From Durusdinium trenchii (Eukaryota; Sar; Dinophyceae; Suessiales; Symbiodiniaceae), in contig CAXAMN010021224.1 in assembly GCA_963970005.1 (NCBI GenBank), positions 101,830-165,829 of the forward strand: DNA of 64,000 nt, written 5' to 3'. The position numbers and the translations under genes were made by a program. Of the stretch, positions 1 through 14,252 are shown one piece after another. Each line of letters starts with the position of its first letter. Positions within the stretch are counted from its first letter, which is position 1. The notes beneath the pieces were generated by a model. The model was given only the letters and a program-made list of their open reading frames with translations. It ran no database searches and was not told where the DNA came from.

Positions 1-2589
1 GAGATCTAAGAATCCGAAGTGGCCCGGGCCGGCAGGGTCGGACGACCCGAACCCAGACCGTTCACCTGGGTTCGGGCCCGAAGTCTTAGTACTCCAAAAG
101 GAGCGCCACCCTTCGAGCCAGTCGCCCGAGGTGGCTATGAAGTGCCGAAGAACTGTCGAATCGTGATGACGTCCGAGGGTCTTCAGAATGACCCACAGCC
201 CCTCAGAGAGAAATGTTGGTGCCCTGGGTTTGAATCCCAAACAACTTCAACATGCATGGGTTTTTGTAACTTTCATGATTTTTTGATAGAAGATGGCCAG
301 TTGCTTTCTTCATGTGGCTACTCTTGTGGGTGCTTGTTCTACTGTGGCTGAACATTCGGCTAACACATGCTAAAAGAAGCTGTTCGAAGTTGGGAGAGAT
401 CCTGTGGAATTTTGAGGTTTGTGAGACAGGCCGATTTGGAAGGTGCTTTTCTTGGTGTTTGCCTCCACTCCAACCAACACCCTCACCCTCACACCCTCGA
501 CCAGTTGTGGATTTGGATCCCAACTCTTATGCTGCTCTGAGCGTCCAGCAGGTTCCGGCACACGCCGGTTCCAGCCTTTCCACACGAAACCTCCTCTCTT
601 TTAGGTTCAAAACCCCTTGAACCGGGACCCTCAGACCTCTCCGCCTGGTGCTGGTGGGCACCAAGCTCTGACCTCTGCCTTTTCGTTGAACAAATCAACG
701 AGCCGCTCTTGATGATGACCCTCTTCAGATTGCTTGGTGGATTCACAGAGGCAAAGACCCCTCGAATTCTTGAGCCAGCAAGTCGAGTCTATATGTTCCC
801 CGGCATCGGACCGCCCACCTCGGACCATCCGAGACCATTTAATTCACTTCGGAGGGAGCGAGTTTGGAGCGAGCTGAAGCGAGCTGAGGCTCGTGGATGA
901 ACCGGAGAAGTTCCTTCCGGAGCGCTTCTTGCCCGACCAGGTGCAAGCCCGAAAGAACGATGCTTGGGACGTGGGGGGGCCAGGGGGGTCAGGGGGAAGG
1001 AGGACACGTGAGAAAAGGTGAGGAACGGTGAGGACCTGGTGAGGACCTGGTGAGGACCTTCCCACCATGTGTCATCCAAACGGTGCTTGACCTGGTGAGA
1101 CCGAGTCTTTTTTCGGGCCTGGTGCGGATGGAACCGAAGAGAAACACGTGACGGAGGTGAGGAAGTGGGGAGGAAGTGGGGTGTGCGAAAGGTGAAGAGA
1201 TCAGAGGGGGTGGTGGGAGGCCATGTGCGCTAGTAACAAGGACGCTACTAGGGGCGCTCCTGGCCATACTACAGTAGCAAAGGGCATCGCTACGAACGGA
1301 GCGATCCGATCGGACGCTATTAGTGGCACAAAAGGACCCTTCCGAGTCGCTACATGGGAAGATCATGGAAGTGGAACACCAGCTGTTTGGTGTTCGAAAC
1401 ATGGTCATCGAATTGGGGGCCAGCCATCCCACCCAACCATGGATTAAGTCGTTCCCAGAAGTGGAGAAGATGGCGGGCGTTCAGCTGGACTGGTGGACGT
1501 TCAGTCAATTGCGAGGAGGAAGAACCGCTTTCTTCATCTTTGTTTCTATATACTGAATAGACCCCCAAATAGAAATAACATCCATGAACATTCCCACGAA
1601 ACATGTCTTTTTTCCACCGTCCCCCGGTCATTATTTGTTTGGGGAGTCACGGTCTATCACAGGGTCCTCGTTGGAGAGGGCGAAACGCCGTCCTGTTCCG
1701 CCAGGTTTGGTCGGCTCGATCGTGTAGGAGATCTATTGCCTATATTCGAAGAACTACCGATTTAAGGGTTTGAATCCCGAACAACCATCTATTTTGCCAT
1801 CTTTTGCTAAGACCACAAAATTCAGGTCAACCGAACTCTCTTAAAGGGTCTTCTCGGAAGGCAAGGACCGGGTTTCGTGGTGCGAGGGAGGTTTTGAGAC
1901 GTTTTGCAGCTGTGATCAGCAGGGGAGTGAGGGCCTTCGATCAGCTGAGATCAGCTGAGGACCCCTTGAAGTCCATCTTGGACCACAAACTCCTCTCTGG
2001 ACCTTTCAGTTCCTTGCCGCACCGAGATCACGGAGTTCCATGCATCGGTGGGGGGGGCGCATGCCCGCGCCGCGAACTTACCGCGCCCGTCTGGGTACAA
2101 AAGGGCGGAGCACAGGACCTTTGGTGGCGGCCCTTTGAGGTACCACTCTTCAGAGTTGGTCGGCCGCTGGCTGTTTCCCAAGAAGAACTGAGTTGAAGCA
2201 AGACCTGGGGGATAGAGAATTCGAACGCCATTGCTCCTTGTGACCATGCGACAGATGGCGACAGCTGGCCATCTAGTGGTCCGACAAAGGTGTTCTAGCA
2301 AGACAGTTTCATGTTGTGAATCTAGGGATTGATCACATTGAGTGGCAATCATGTTGATCACATGAATCACATTGACATTGACATGAATGTTGTTGATGGA
2401 TTGATCTGGAGTGGCAAGGTGTGCTTCGACCCTTTGTTTGGGGGATCCTTTGTTTGGACTCCGTTTCACGGGGCCGCCACACTGCAAAACCGAACCCGTG
2501 ACGGAACGGCGCTGATTTCATGCCAGACCCCCAGCAACATGGGTCTTTGCCCGATCCTTGACGCAGAGCGAGTGACAAGCACCAGCATC

Positions 2590-2674
2590 TACCAGGACCT
2601 TCCAACAGGTGGTTTTTGGGCACTCCTTGACCTCTAAGAGGCTGTTTATAGACACCTCTTGGAAGGTCCTGGTA
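2590..2674. repeat. Hairpin element, family C (MITE-like)
   Basis: Arms TACCAGGACCTTCCAA and TTGGAAGGTCCTGGTA are exact complements; interior GGTGGTTTTTGGGCA...CTCT..GACACCTC is shared with copies at 52,929 and 54,611. Confidence 0.85.
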
Positions 2675-4744
2675 TTTAACCACTGTTTTCTTTTTTATTT
2701 TTTGCCTGGTTAGTGGATAAAGTCAGTGAAGGTTGGCAGTTGGCATGTGATTTTTGACCACATGTGTTTTTTTGGGCACCAACGATAGAAAGAGGATTCG
2801 GTCCGGTGGTTGGGAGATGCTTCTCGCAAAGGGTGGGGTCAAATGCATCAAGAACACCATGACTTCGGTCCAGGGCCCGGCCCCTCCCCTTGTCCGAACT
2901 CAGGGTCCAATGAGCCGTGATGAAGCAAATCCAATTCATCTCGAACGGCAGAACGGTGAGAGAAACGGTGCTTCAGGCCACGGTCTGTCAATTGAAGCTG
3001 CCAAACACCGTGACGCCCCAAGCAGGTCCATTTTTTGGTTCCCAGAGGCGACCCTAGACCCGAATCCTCTGGAGGGGTCTGGGGTTTCTCACTAATCCCG
3101 AGGTTTTGAGGGACCAGTCAGGTTATTTGGAGCGTCTGGGTTCCTCAACTCCTTCGTGCCTCTCCATCGCAGATGCCGACTGTTGGGCCGGATGGAGATC
3201 CGATCTCCAGTTGTCAAACCCGGAGCCTGTTTCCTAATCAGAAGTGAAGGAATTCACTACAGATGTGTCTCCTGCAGGTAGTTCACCTGGAATTTTGATC
3301 TATATAAAGCCCCGAACCCCATCTGCCCATCTGTGCGGAGTAGCGTCAGTCGTCGCGTACGCCTAGGCTTTGGGCCCCGCATGTGTATGGGTGCGCGACT
3401 GGCAGACATGGCCACTGGGTGGAACGGGTCGCGGGGCGAGGAGCGGACACTTAGAAAGAAGTCGCATCGCATGGAGATGTGGAGATGTGGACCCCTTCAA
3501 GACGTTGGTCGCAACGCATATATGTTTTTCGGATTCATGTTCTTTAGTTACCGGGCTGTATGTTGAAACCTCAGATAAGCCCCCTCATTTTCTTTTCGAT
3601 TGGACACCGAAACAGTACAATCATGTGTGCCTCCGCACACGCGTTGATCGGTGTGCCAGTCATTTGGTCCATCTTCCCAGACCAGACTTGAAGCCCACCA
3701 AAACACGTTCGGCCAGAATAGTAGGTTTTTCCTCACTTGCAGTTGGAAGGTTGGAAGTGCAGATTTCATGGGCCGGATGTTGTGGGTTAAACGATCGATC
3801 TTTTTCGAAGACCCCCGTGTTGTTATCGGTCGATGCATGTGATTGTCTTCCGTGTTCTTTCCTTCAATTCACCGTGTCGTGGCAAGGGGCACTTTTCAAT
3901 GATCCAAGCTTGGGGTGATCCATTCGCAGAAAGCTCACAATAGCTCGTGGAAGTACAGTGGGCGTTCTTCGTCCATTTGGAGTTTGTAGTAATGTATACT
4001 CTTGATTAATAACCCCTCCATTTCAATTGAACAACCTCTTCATGTGGGGGCGGTTTATCAATCAACAGTCTACATTACTTCCAAGGGGTCCAGGCACTTC
4101 CAAGTCCTTTGACCAGTGGATCTTGACCGTCCGTCCATACCAGGACCTTGAGGTTGAGAATTGCTTTTGGAATTCAGACACGTCACACACACACATAGTC
4201 ACTTGAGATTTTCTTAAGACCCTTTGAACAAATATCTATTGAACAGACCACATGTAAGTTTAAAACTGCTGAAACAGCTTGACCAAACAGACCACATGCA
4301 ACCCCAAAAAACGCTGAACGAGTTTAGTTTGAATTTGATTGAGCAGACCACACGCACACCCAAACGATGTGTTTGAGTTTTCCTCTTTCAAACTGAAAAG
4401 AGGCACCGGAAAACCTTTCGACTTCCAAGTGCAGCTCAAACCCACGAAGTCGGTCCCACAGCTCCCACAGTCGGTCTCCGTTGAAATGGAGGACCTGTAG
4501 TGATCCGGTGGCAGATGGCCTATAGAGTCGGGTCTCTGGTAGAGTTGGCTTCGGGAGTTCGTCTCAGATTCGTCAACTTGATCGGTGTAGAGCTCTGAAG
4601 GGTCTGGGCGACGTGGGAGGTGAGGAGTTGTTCGCTCTTTTCGGCAACCCCAATTGGTGGGTTCTGCATGGCTCTTCCAACAATAGCAGGGAGCATGTTG
4701 CAATTCTTAAAAGGGTTTTTCTTGAGAAACTTGTTTTTCTCAAG

Positions 4745-4800
4745 CACTACTTGTACCACTACAACTACCACTACGACTACCACTACTACTATGACTACTA

Positions 4801-4884
<84 letters not shown>

Positions 4885-5012
4885 ACTACTACTACTACTA
4901 CTACTACCTCCTACTACTACTACTACTTCTACTACTACTACCAACTACTATAACTACTACTAACTACTACTAACTACTACTAACTACTACTAACTACTAC
5001 TACTACTACTAG

Positions 5013-5078
<66 letters not shown>

Positions 5079-5219
5079 GCTACTACTACTACTACTACGA
5101 CGACGACTACGACTACTACGACTACTACGACTACTACGACGACTACGACGACTACGACGACTACGACTACTACGACTACTACGACTATGACTATGACTAT
5201 TACTATTACTATTACTCTG
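4745..5219. repeat. (TAC/ACT)n trinucleotide array with ACG/CGA interruptions
   Basis: About 475 bp of TAC triplets, pure in the centre, with TAAC breaks at 4,883-5,000 and TACGACGAC variants at 5,096-5,190. Open frames across it (poly-Tyr, poly-Thr, poly-Ser/Arg) are products of the repeat. Confidence 0.97.
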
Positions 5220-6666
5220 TATACTACTTCTTGCTTGCTTCTTCCTCCTTCTTCGCCTCGTTTTCGTCTCTGAGGAGATCATGACCTTGATGGCGAAGTT
5301 CACCTCGCGCTTCTACTTCGAACTGGCACCCAACCAAAGCTGGCAGGATCGGAGACTGGGCAGAACATCGAACTCTGTGGATCCTCACAGCGAAGCGTAC
5401 TGACTACTGATCGTTTAAACATGGGGTTTGATGGGGTTCTCATGCCACACATGGGGTTGTCCGTACTGTCCCTCAAAAAGGTTTCATGGGGTTCTCAAAT
5501 GATCATTGAGTTTCACAAGGGTTGGTTGGCATTTTTAGCAGTATTGACTCTATATTTTGTGTGGTTCAGAAGCCCCCCTCATCATTAGGACTTAGGGTGT
5601 GCATGTGGATCACATGTGCACAAGCAACACGATTAAAACCAAGTTTTCGTCCTGTGGAAAGGACACAACTGATAAAGTAGTGAACTAAGTTTGAGTATGA
5701 CCGAGTCTCAGTAGACATCTCTCGTAAGAAAGCCTGGAAGAGGCAGTTCTGCCTCTATTCGGAAAAAGAAACAGCTGAGATGTTCCCGCCATGGCCTTGG
5801 CGAAGGAGAGGACACAATCAACCAGGTGCTTGATGGGTTTTGATCCGTGCACTTCTTGGGGATAGATCAGTGCATGCCGTCCTGCTGGTCCCGCTTGGGC
5901 ACGCAGCTGTGCAGCCGTGAACACGTCATGGGAACTGGGGACCCAGCAGCACGGAAGGGTCTCTGATCAGAGCGTCCAATCTGCTGGTCAAGTCCTTGCG
6001 CGGGAAGGGGGGATGGGACGGTCACCGTGTTCAGCTGTTCCACGCTCGGTCTGACACCGGTCTCCTGTTTTCGTCATCTGAGGATGCAGACTGCGAAGGC
6101 TCCTGATCCCATTCCCACCTTGAACTTCACCGTCAGGAGCGTCCCACCGCACTGGTGGTCTGGTGGTCGGGTGGAGCTGGTTGTTGGGCGCATTAAGCGC
6201 GTTTGGGGCAGCGTGTGGTGCCGATATGGAGGTACCAAGATAGGAGGTACATTCCGTGAAACATGGAAGTGCAGAACAATCCGTTCGTAGAGGAAAATTG
6301 TAATCCAAGGGCCTTGAATGATCTTTTTCAGGAGTGTAGTTGGATGGCGGATGGTTGTTCCCGGAAATGGATTCAGCTCTCCGGATCACCCCTGCGGATG
6401 GTCGGATTGACCAAGAACTTGGAGAAGTCTAACATGGTCTGAGATGGTTTCAGGTTGGTATCCACCCAAAAGAAGGTTCCTGTGTCCAATGGAACCTTGG
6501 TGAACATCGTGCGTCAACCAGACTCTAGATTGACATCCTTGCTTGTTGATGCGGTTGTCTTCCCGTTCCTGTTCCATATCTCCTGCGACCCACCGGCCCT
6601 CACGATGGCTCCTGGTACGCCGCACAGGTCCCATGACACACCTGGTTTTCCTTCGCAAAAACCACC

Positions 6667-6784
6667 AGCAGTCACAGAGCTCGGGGTGCGATCCATGGAG
6701 GTTAGGCTTGAGGTGCCCGAACGTCACATCCACTCACGTGCTTGGGGACGTTTCACACCAGGTACTCGAGCTCTGTGACTCCTG
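6667..6784. repeat. Hairpin element, family F, longest copy
   Basis: AGTCACAGAGCTCGGGGTGC...GGAGGTTAGG...CGAGCTCTGTGACT; arms are longer and more perfect (CAGTCACAGAGCTCG) than in the other copies. Confidence 0.78.
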
Positions 6785-8520
6785 GAACATCGTTTTGGTG
6801 TGTGAACACCTTTCTTTTTCACGGGACACCCGGTTCGCGGCGCGGTCGACGAGGCGCGGTTCGGTTTCCCCATCGGCACCGGACGGCCTTCCGTTCGCCT
6901 CGTTGGCAGGAACCCATGAACAGATCCCGCTGGAAGCACTGCGCTGGAGCGGTGACTGGAGTCTGAAGGGACGGGAAAAAAGCATCGTCCGGTGTGGTAT
7001 ACCAGTGGCCCGGCCGGTTTGCCATGAAACATTTACAGGTTTTCACACACGAAACACCGTTTTTTGCTGGGAAAGCCCGGTTTATGATGCTTTGTGGGGC
7101 CCCGGGTAAGTGCATCTAGGTCAATGATGCAGATCGCGGGATCCTGGCATAGTCATCCTGGAATAGATAGAACCTGAACAAATAAAATCAAACCCAACAA
7201 CAAATGAAACTGCATAATGTTTTTGGATTGGCTCACATTCTATCTGCTCCAGGACGGTTGTATCTTAGCGCCATCCCTGGCCTTTTTGATGTGGCGATGA
7301 AGACCCCTCGAGCGAAAGTCTTCCAGGCAGAGCAAAGACATAGCCTCCCTCCAAACATGGGGTCTCCAGGCCACCATCCCTTACCATCCCTTTTCAAAAG
7401 CTCGTATTGCAAAAACTTGTTTCACTCCTACCTACTAAGTCATTAGGTGCCTAGGACCCTTTGGAGGCCTGTTTGTGACTGAACCAACCAGGGGATCAAG
7501 TTCGGTCATGGAAGAACCAGGAAGCCCATGCTTTGATCATAGCCAAAAGGCCGAGAAGGATTTACCGATTTACCTCAGTGTAGAGGGCCAGGGTGAAGTG
7601 AACACCCTCAAATCTTTCACGAGTAGCGACGCTAGCGAGCTCGAGAGACAGGCCCGTGTGCAGCAAGAACAAGAAATGACGCCCCTTCCTGGTTCTTCAC
7701 ACCCTTTCAGATCTGAAATTCACCATAGAAACCCTTCTTAAAGGGTCACTATCAGAGGGACGCTCAAGGGTTGGCCACAAAAATGAAGAAGCTGGTCAGC
7801 TGGTTGTTTGATCTTCTTTGCTCCCGTCTTCTCAGTCTTCTTCATGTCATCCACTCGGTGGAACCTTGCGAACGGTGGACGGGTGAGATTCTCCTCCAGT
7901 GACCGGAAACACCCCCGGTGGGGTCGATCGTTTGAGCAAGAGATGCTTGGAAATCAACATGTGCATTCGTGTGATCGCAAAAGATTAAGAAGAACCAACA
8001 TGCAACAACACCCACATATACGGTCGAGTGCCTCATCAGTTGGTGACGGAACTTGATGATCCCAGCCAGCGACCCAACTTGAAGTCTTTTTGTGTGACCT
8101 GAACCTGGAGACTCACTGTGGGGCACGAACTGAAGAACTGAAGTTTTCATCACTTGTGTTCACATGAAGGTATTACTTACAGCTCCTTGTTGTTTTATAA
8201 ATTCAATCCAAGACCCAAACAACCAAAGATGGTTCCTCCATGACTGTTCCTGATTGTTCTCACTCCACACGCCGGACTTATCTAATCGTCGCCGAGGCCA
8301 CGATGAGATCTCGATCGCCGGTGAAGCACCGATCGCGACGTCCAGATGTGGATCGCTGGCCGTTGGTAGGTCCGAAAGTGGGCGAAAGAAGCAGCAGAGT
8401 CGACCTGGACCACTTGGGACCTGCTAGAAGCATGAACCATATGATACAAGACTGGTAACTGGTACCATCGACCCTACAGATCCAGCAGGATCTAAGGATC
8501 TTAACAATTTAAACAAACAT

Positions 8521-8637
8521 CTACCAGGAGTCGACCCGTTCGTACCTCGGGTTCAATGGGTTTCAGGTCGTACCTGCTTACTTTTTCTTTCGGAGTATGC
8601 CCGATGCTCTAAGGTATTCTTGGAGGGTCTCAGGTAT
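8521..8637. repeat. Hairpin element, family D, diverged
   Basis: Contains AGGAGTCGACCCGTTCGTAC and GAGTATGCCCGATGCTCTAA and ends with GGGTCTCAGGTATA. Confidence 0.65.
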
Positions 8638-10654
8638 AGATCTTGAAGAGCCCTGGATATCATGAGTATCATGGATTATCATGGTATCCTTTGTTTCTGT
8701 CAACACTTGTGGTGTAATTTGTTTTTTCCCTAAGAATCGGGCCCCTCAAATAGAGTTTTGAGGCTGGACCCCTGCCATGGAGGGCCCAAGTGTGTGTTTT
8801 TTGACCCAAACGCGACCCTGGACCCTCCGTTCAGTAGGGTCCGGACCCAGAATCCCTGGAAGTCTCCAATTCCTCGGGTTTTCCAGCGGACCGGTCGGCC
8901 TGTGAACGGAGGCTGGATCGGAGGACCGGTCGCCCCCAACGTTCCGCGTTCGGGAGGTGAACGACCCATCGACCCGGAAAGACCCAAATCAACGGGCGAG
9001 AAAAAGAAGACGGTCTCCCTATCGCTAAGGGCAGGGTCCAGGAGCATCCGTTCCACGAAGGGCTGTCGGCAGATCCCCCCAGGTAGTTCGGGCAAAACCT
9101 CGGTGGTGTCGTACCGAAACACCTCCGTTCGACCTGGATCTGGTAGGATGGAAAAAAGGTCCGGTGGACCGGAAGACCTGGCGACGGAAGCACAAAAAGA
9201 GATGAAGATGTGACGATGTTCTTGATGGTGTGCGTCCAAGACGACGCCCCTTTACTCCACTTGATTCCAGCGTTGATTCTGATTTCATGGATCTTCTAAG
9301 CTGGAATTTTGAAAAAGGTCTTCCAAACATGTTCGCTGTTTCTCTCTGCCTTGTAATCTTTCTCCAGCTGCTCCGCTGCTGGCCCACTTCTCGCCTGGCC
9401 CAGTTCGTCCACCCAGTGGATACGGCCAGATATGCTGGCCTTGGTTGGATTCGGTTCATTTTTCCTCTTTTGCACGGACAGATACGCTGGCCTCCCCAGG
9501 CCAGATACGCATGCTGCAGAGGCCGCACAGCCGATCCACTGGAATCGATAGCCCGATCGAGCTTCGAAGCCCTTTTTCCAACCCCCACCCTCCCCCAGGC
9601 GTCTAAAAGACTCGGTCCGGATCGGATCAACTGGGGGCAGCTGCGGGGGGGGTGCCTCGGCGACCGGAGCGACGGGCTGCGACGAAAGGGGCGCGCGCGG
9701 AAAAAAAAGCGCGCGCGGACCAAACGCGCTCGGTGCGTTGGGGAGACGTGGTTCGGTGCGGGGAGCCGTGTGGATGAAGGATACCCGGATTCCCGGATAC
9801 CCTCGGCCCTCCGATCTCGATGTACCATCTTGAGAGTTCGTGACCTTGAGAGTTTGGGAGAACGAACAAACGGCCAAATAGGCTTTTTTTTATAAGTGAC
9901 CGAACCAACCAGGGCTTCGGTCATGAACGGAAGAACCAGGTAATACCAGGTACTGTAGTTTCTTTTGGTTCTTAATCAGTCTACATTTGCAGGACGGTCG
10001 AAGATGCCATGGTTGGGGTGGGTGCCAGGGTGGTCTAACCACTGAGGATATGGGACAGGAGCCCAAACGGAATGGTGGAGAATTGCTGAGCTCGGCGGCG
10101 CACCAGAGTGACCAATCCGAAAGATGAACGCCGAACCCAAGCGGCAAGAGCTCCCGGTACTCCACTCATAAGAGCGACCTCCAACAGGTCCTGGTCTTCC
10201 ACAGCGTAAAGATATCGCCAGCCTGGCCTGGGGATTGGGCATGGCGCCAGCTGTGGGACCGGACTTGCGGCGACTGGTCCGGGTCCGACGTTTTCCATCC
10301 GAAAGAGCTTGGTCCGCAGAATTCCGCTTTCCCTGGGCCCTTCAACCGCGCAAGCGGTAGGAATGGATCGAGAATGGCGAGGCTGGGTGTGGAACACGGA
10401 CGCGGCGCCGCACGTCGCTCCCAGAGAATGGGTTGTCACCCTCGTGCCGTTGCGAGAGAAGTGGCAGACATGTGCCGTTGCGATCTCCGAAGTTTCAGAG
10501 GCGTGACCGGCTGAAAACGGACGGAAGTTCCTCTCATTTCCACAGCTTTGCATGACGAATCTTCGCATCCACCTGGGATTCATTGAAGGATGGGATTCGT
10601 CACGAGCCTGATGATACACCTCGGTGCCATCTCTTCCTCAGCAAGGTGATCATG

Positions 10655-10755
10655 TGACTCACTAGCATGGAAGTGTAGTTCACCCCTTGTTTGTAGAGGA
10701 GTTCGTCGTCTTCCAAGGGACCATGCCATCCTCTTCCATGTTTGAGTCAGAGTGT
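10655..10755. repeat. Hairpin element, family B
   Basis: Arms TGACTCACTAGCATGGAAG and CTTCCATGTTTGAGTCA; the loop keeps CCCCTTGTTTGTAGAGGA as in the other copies. Confidence 0.75.
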
Positions 10756-13666
10756 ACCATATCCCTGAAATCATCCTGTCTGGGTCACCAATAGACTACT
10801 CTACACTGTCCTGTCCTGGAGGTCGATACACGGGGTGGGGTGACCAGAGGCCCTTGCTGAAACGCTCAAACCGAAGCCACATGAACATCCTTGAGCCACA
10901 ACGGTCGGGTGTCTTCGTCTCCAATGGACCAGCCGGGGAGAGGGAGACTCAATTTACTATGACGGAAACGGAAAACAACAAAAAAGAAAGAGATTAAGGA
11001 GTGAATCTCACGAGGGCTCTCATCTCCACTCCTGAGAATCAGCCAGGTGCGGCTGCTTGTCGTAGATTGTTGGGGCAGGGTGGCTGGTGAAGGAGATGGG
11101 ATCACTCCCTGGGAGAGTGGCAGGTGGCGATTCATACCAAAACTTAACCAGACCACATCATGCCAGATGCAGTGAGCCTTTGGACTTGCGAGAGTAGAAC
11201 GTCTTCCGGACCTGTTTCAAGTCTGACTTGGGATGCGGAAATCCGATTGAATTGGCCATGCACCCATGAAGCGGGTCGTTTTGAGGTTGAGATGATGGTT
11301 CTTCTTCCCATTCTTTCCTTGTTTTGAACCATGTCCACCTTCCGCGGCCCGCTGTCACCACGTTCGCTCTCCTGTCCTGTGCTCCCAAACCGCGGTCACC
11401 ACGGTCTCCGACCCTTCGGCGCGCCGCTTCGGAGCCGGTTCGGAGCCGTTCGGAGCCGTTTCGCAGCCGTTTCGCCGCGCTGTGCGCTGTCTCTTGGGGT
11501 CGGTGTCCTTTTGAAGACCCGAAGAAGGCGAGTCGAACGGGGTGAAAGGTGGTTTTTTCCCAAGATCGAACTGGCTCCAGACGGAGAATTCTCACCGGAG
11601 ACCCCCAAAAAGAAGTCTAGTCTGACCCGGTAAAACCTGCTCTTGGGCCTCCTTGAGTCGTGTTTCTGTATGACCTCCAGTCAAATGAGGTGACGAAATG
11701 GGAGGTTCACACAGAAGGTTTCATCAAAGGCCGGGTGACCAGAGAGCTTTTGCTTAGGTGACAGGGGGATTTTACAAGAACCAGCCGCCTCGTTAGATCA
11801 GATCTCAACACCTGCGTTTTTCAAAAGAGCACCAAAGTTTGGACCTCAAAGTGAGGGCCCCTTGAGTGCCTTGAATCCATTCTCCTGCTGAGGGTGGCTG
11901 GATTTTTTTGTTTGCTCGATATAAGGTCCTACGCCCTGCGGGAGGGCTACTGGACTCGCTTGCAGAAGCTCAACCCACCGCCTTCTTCTCGGGCCCAGCG
12001 GGCGGGGAACGCTGTGAATGTCGGGGTGGATGGCAGCAGGACAGAGGCTGATGCAACCCACAATTCAGCAGGACACACCCTTTGAAGTCCTCAACTTGAT
12101 GCATCCTCATCACAGGATTTTGGTTGGAAGATGTCAGATGTTTTTATGTTGCTGGGGCATTCTTCCATGTTGAGAAGAACCATGCTTACCGGAGAACATC
12201 TACCTTCTTTCCATTTGACAAGAACTACGATAGAGTCACGAGTCCTCGCCAACCTGTTTGAAGGAAGGGTAAGGTCATGCCGCACTTGACTTGCCTTTCC
12301 CAAGATTGTTTGAACTTGCAACTACCTCACTAGGAGCACAAGAAGGTCAGCATAGACATGGGAAGACGTTTCCCCCAAAACATTCCTTTTTCAACATGAG
12401 TCTTCTGACTCAACGACCCTCGTTGAGTCAGGGATGAAGGGAGGGTAGCTGGGTAGAGCCTCTTCACCTTCCTTCCGCTGGTGGCTGCCCGATGGGAAGA
12501 CGGCCCGATGGGAAGACGGCTCTCCAAAGGAATTGACACGTTTTGGAAGGAACTGACCCTCTACCCCCCCTCTGAAAAAAGAGGACTTGTCTACTATAGT
12601 TCTCAACAGGAGAACACGACTTCTCTTTCAACGCATCCCCCAAAAAACAGCACAGCAGTTAGGGCTGGACATCTCCTCTTTGCTTCCCGCCAACGGTGGA
12701 TTCTTCGCCACGCGCGGTCACGCGAGCCGCGACGGCAGGCCTGGGCCAAGAAGTCCAAAACGGTTCCCTCACGGATCCCGGCCGCAGGCGACCGGGCGAT
12801 GGACGGCCGCAGGGGTTCCCTGGTGGTGGTTGCAGAAGCGTGAAGCATGGGAGGCTTGTGGTGTTTTTTCCCGAAGAAACCTGAGATCGGTGGGATAAAA
12901 GCACTGGGTGAACGGAATTTCAGAACCTTGTACTGGCTTTTGAATGGGATTCGAATGGAGTGATCTTTTGAGGACAGGACATAGATGTGGAGGAGTACAG
13001 CGGGTGAAGAATGTGACAAGAGATTTGAAAGATGTCTACCTGGAAAGTCTGTCCCACCCAGAAACACATGGATGTTCCCCCGAAAAACCACCCGTTTACG
13101 CGAACTGCTCTATTGAAACAACCACTTGTTTCTGTTCTGGTTGTTTGGATTTCCAGCTGGCTAATTTGCAGGCTTTGTACATTTCAGGTGCTGATTTGGG
13201 GGTGGCAGGTTTTGTTGGTGCAATCCAGACAGGTTGGCCACCAGTTCTGAAGCAATCTTAGTGACCCCGCTTTGGGTGTACGACAGGTTCTTTTTTCTGG
13301 TCAAGTTTGTGTGCTTGTGGTAATGGTTGTTATATAATACTCGTACCTAGTTTCTGTTCAAACACCCAAACAACTTCACTCAGAAGATGCAAAGAAGGAA
13401 GAGAGAAGACTTGGTAGCTTAGTAGCTTGAGCGTCAAGAAAGGGCCGCGTGGGGAGGCCGTCTAAAATCATTCTAATATACTACCCAGGAAAAGTGGATC
13501 ACCTGCAAAACAATCTTTTTTTGAGGGGCGTCTTCCCCAGGAGTGATAGAACAGCTGGAACGTCGAGCTCGGGGAGGAACGACGATGCAGCTGTCTTGAG
13601 TCGGCTCGGTCCCACATTCTCGGATTCATCGGGTGGGGGGATCCTTTTTGCATTTTTAAACATCAA

Positions 13667-13753
13667 CTAGTAGTAACAAGGGCATAGCTAGTAGTAGCTT
13701 CTAGCTACTAGTGGTCATGCCCTTGTTACTAGTAGCTTCTTGCTACTAGTAGC
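13667..13753. repeat. CTAGTAGC-type hairpin repeat (family A)
   Basis: CTAGTAGTAACAAGGGCAT and its complement face each other around a short centre also built of CTAGTAGC dyads. Related sequences (GTAGCGATGGCCTCCA, TACTAGTAGC) recur at 1,230-1,325, 14,445-14,530, 16,020-16,100, 22,735-22,865, 36,215-36,285 and 48,325-48,415, always as short mixtures. Confidence 0.8.
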
Positions 13754-14047
13754 ATCATGTTTCATGCATTTGTTTCATGTCTGTCAACAGGCCCCACGAT
13801 GATCCTGGAGTCCAAACTTTCCTTCTCTCGCACAAGCTGGGATGTTTGGATGACACATTCATGGAGTCATTTTTCCATACAAGTTTTGCTTCCCGAAGAA
13901 GCACTTGAAGCAGCACCTGGAATGATGCGTGGGATTCTTCACTGGAGGAACAAAAGGGGCCCTTCGCAACCTGAAAGACCACGCACTGGAGGCTCCTGGT
14001 GTGTTATTTCCCAGATACTCCATGGTACTGACACATATGAATCTCTT

Positions 14048-14084
14048 CCTCTCTCTCTCTCTCTTGTATATATATACATATAAA

Positions 14085-14116
<32 letters not shown>

Positions 14117-14125
14117 GTATATACA
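14048..14125. repeat. Compound (CT)n/(AC)n/(TA)n microsatellite
   Basis: CTCTCT tract, then TATATACATA, (AC) run and an (AT) run in about 78 bp. Confidence 0.95.
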
Positions 14126-14159
14126 TGATGACCCCAACAATCCATGTATATGCATGTAC

Positions 14160-14252
14160 CAGCAGTCACAAAGGAGTGCTTAATGGAGGTTAGGGGTGCC
14201 CAGAACATCCACTCACTGGATGGGACCAAACACCACCCCGACGTGACTCCTG
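14160..14252. repeat. Hairpin element, family F (MITE-like)
   Basis: CAGCAGTCACAAAGGAGTG ... GGAGGTTAGGGGTGCCCAG, AACATCCACTCACTGG, ACCAAACACCACC ... GTGACTCCTGG. Other copies at 6,667-6,784, 47,853-47,946 and 59,901-60,003 (inverted). Confidence 0.83.

Noticed and set aside
4613..5303. Poly-Tyr, poly-Thr, poly-Val and Ser/Arg-rich frames
   Set aside because: Direct translations of the TAC trinucleotide array.
9025..9924. Longest open frame in the window (minus strand, 299 codons)
   Set aside because: Arg/Ser/Pro-rich with no recognisable motif; overlapping frames on both strands are open as well because the DNA is G+C-rich. Looks like chance.
10035..10619. 194-codon minus-strand frame with LLEVALMSGVPGALAAWVRR
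   Set aside because: Locally coding-like but no family recognised and no convincing splice context; left out as a gene.
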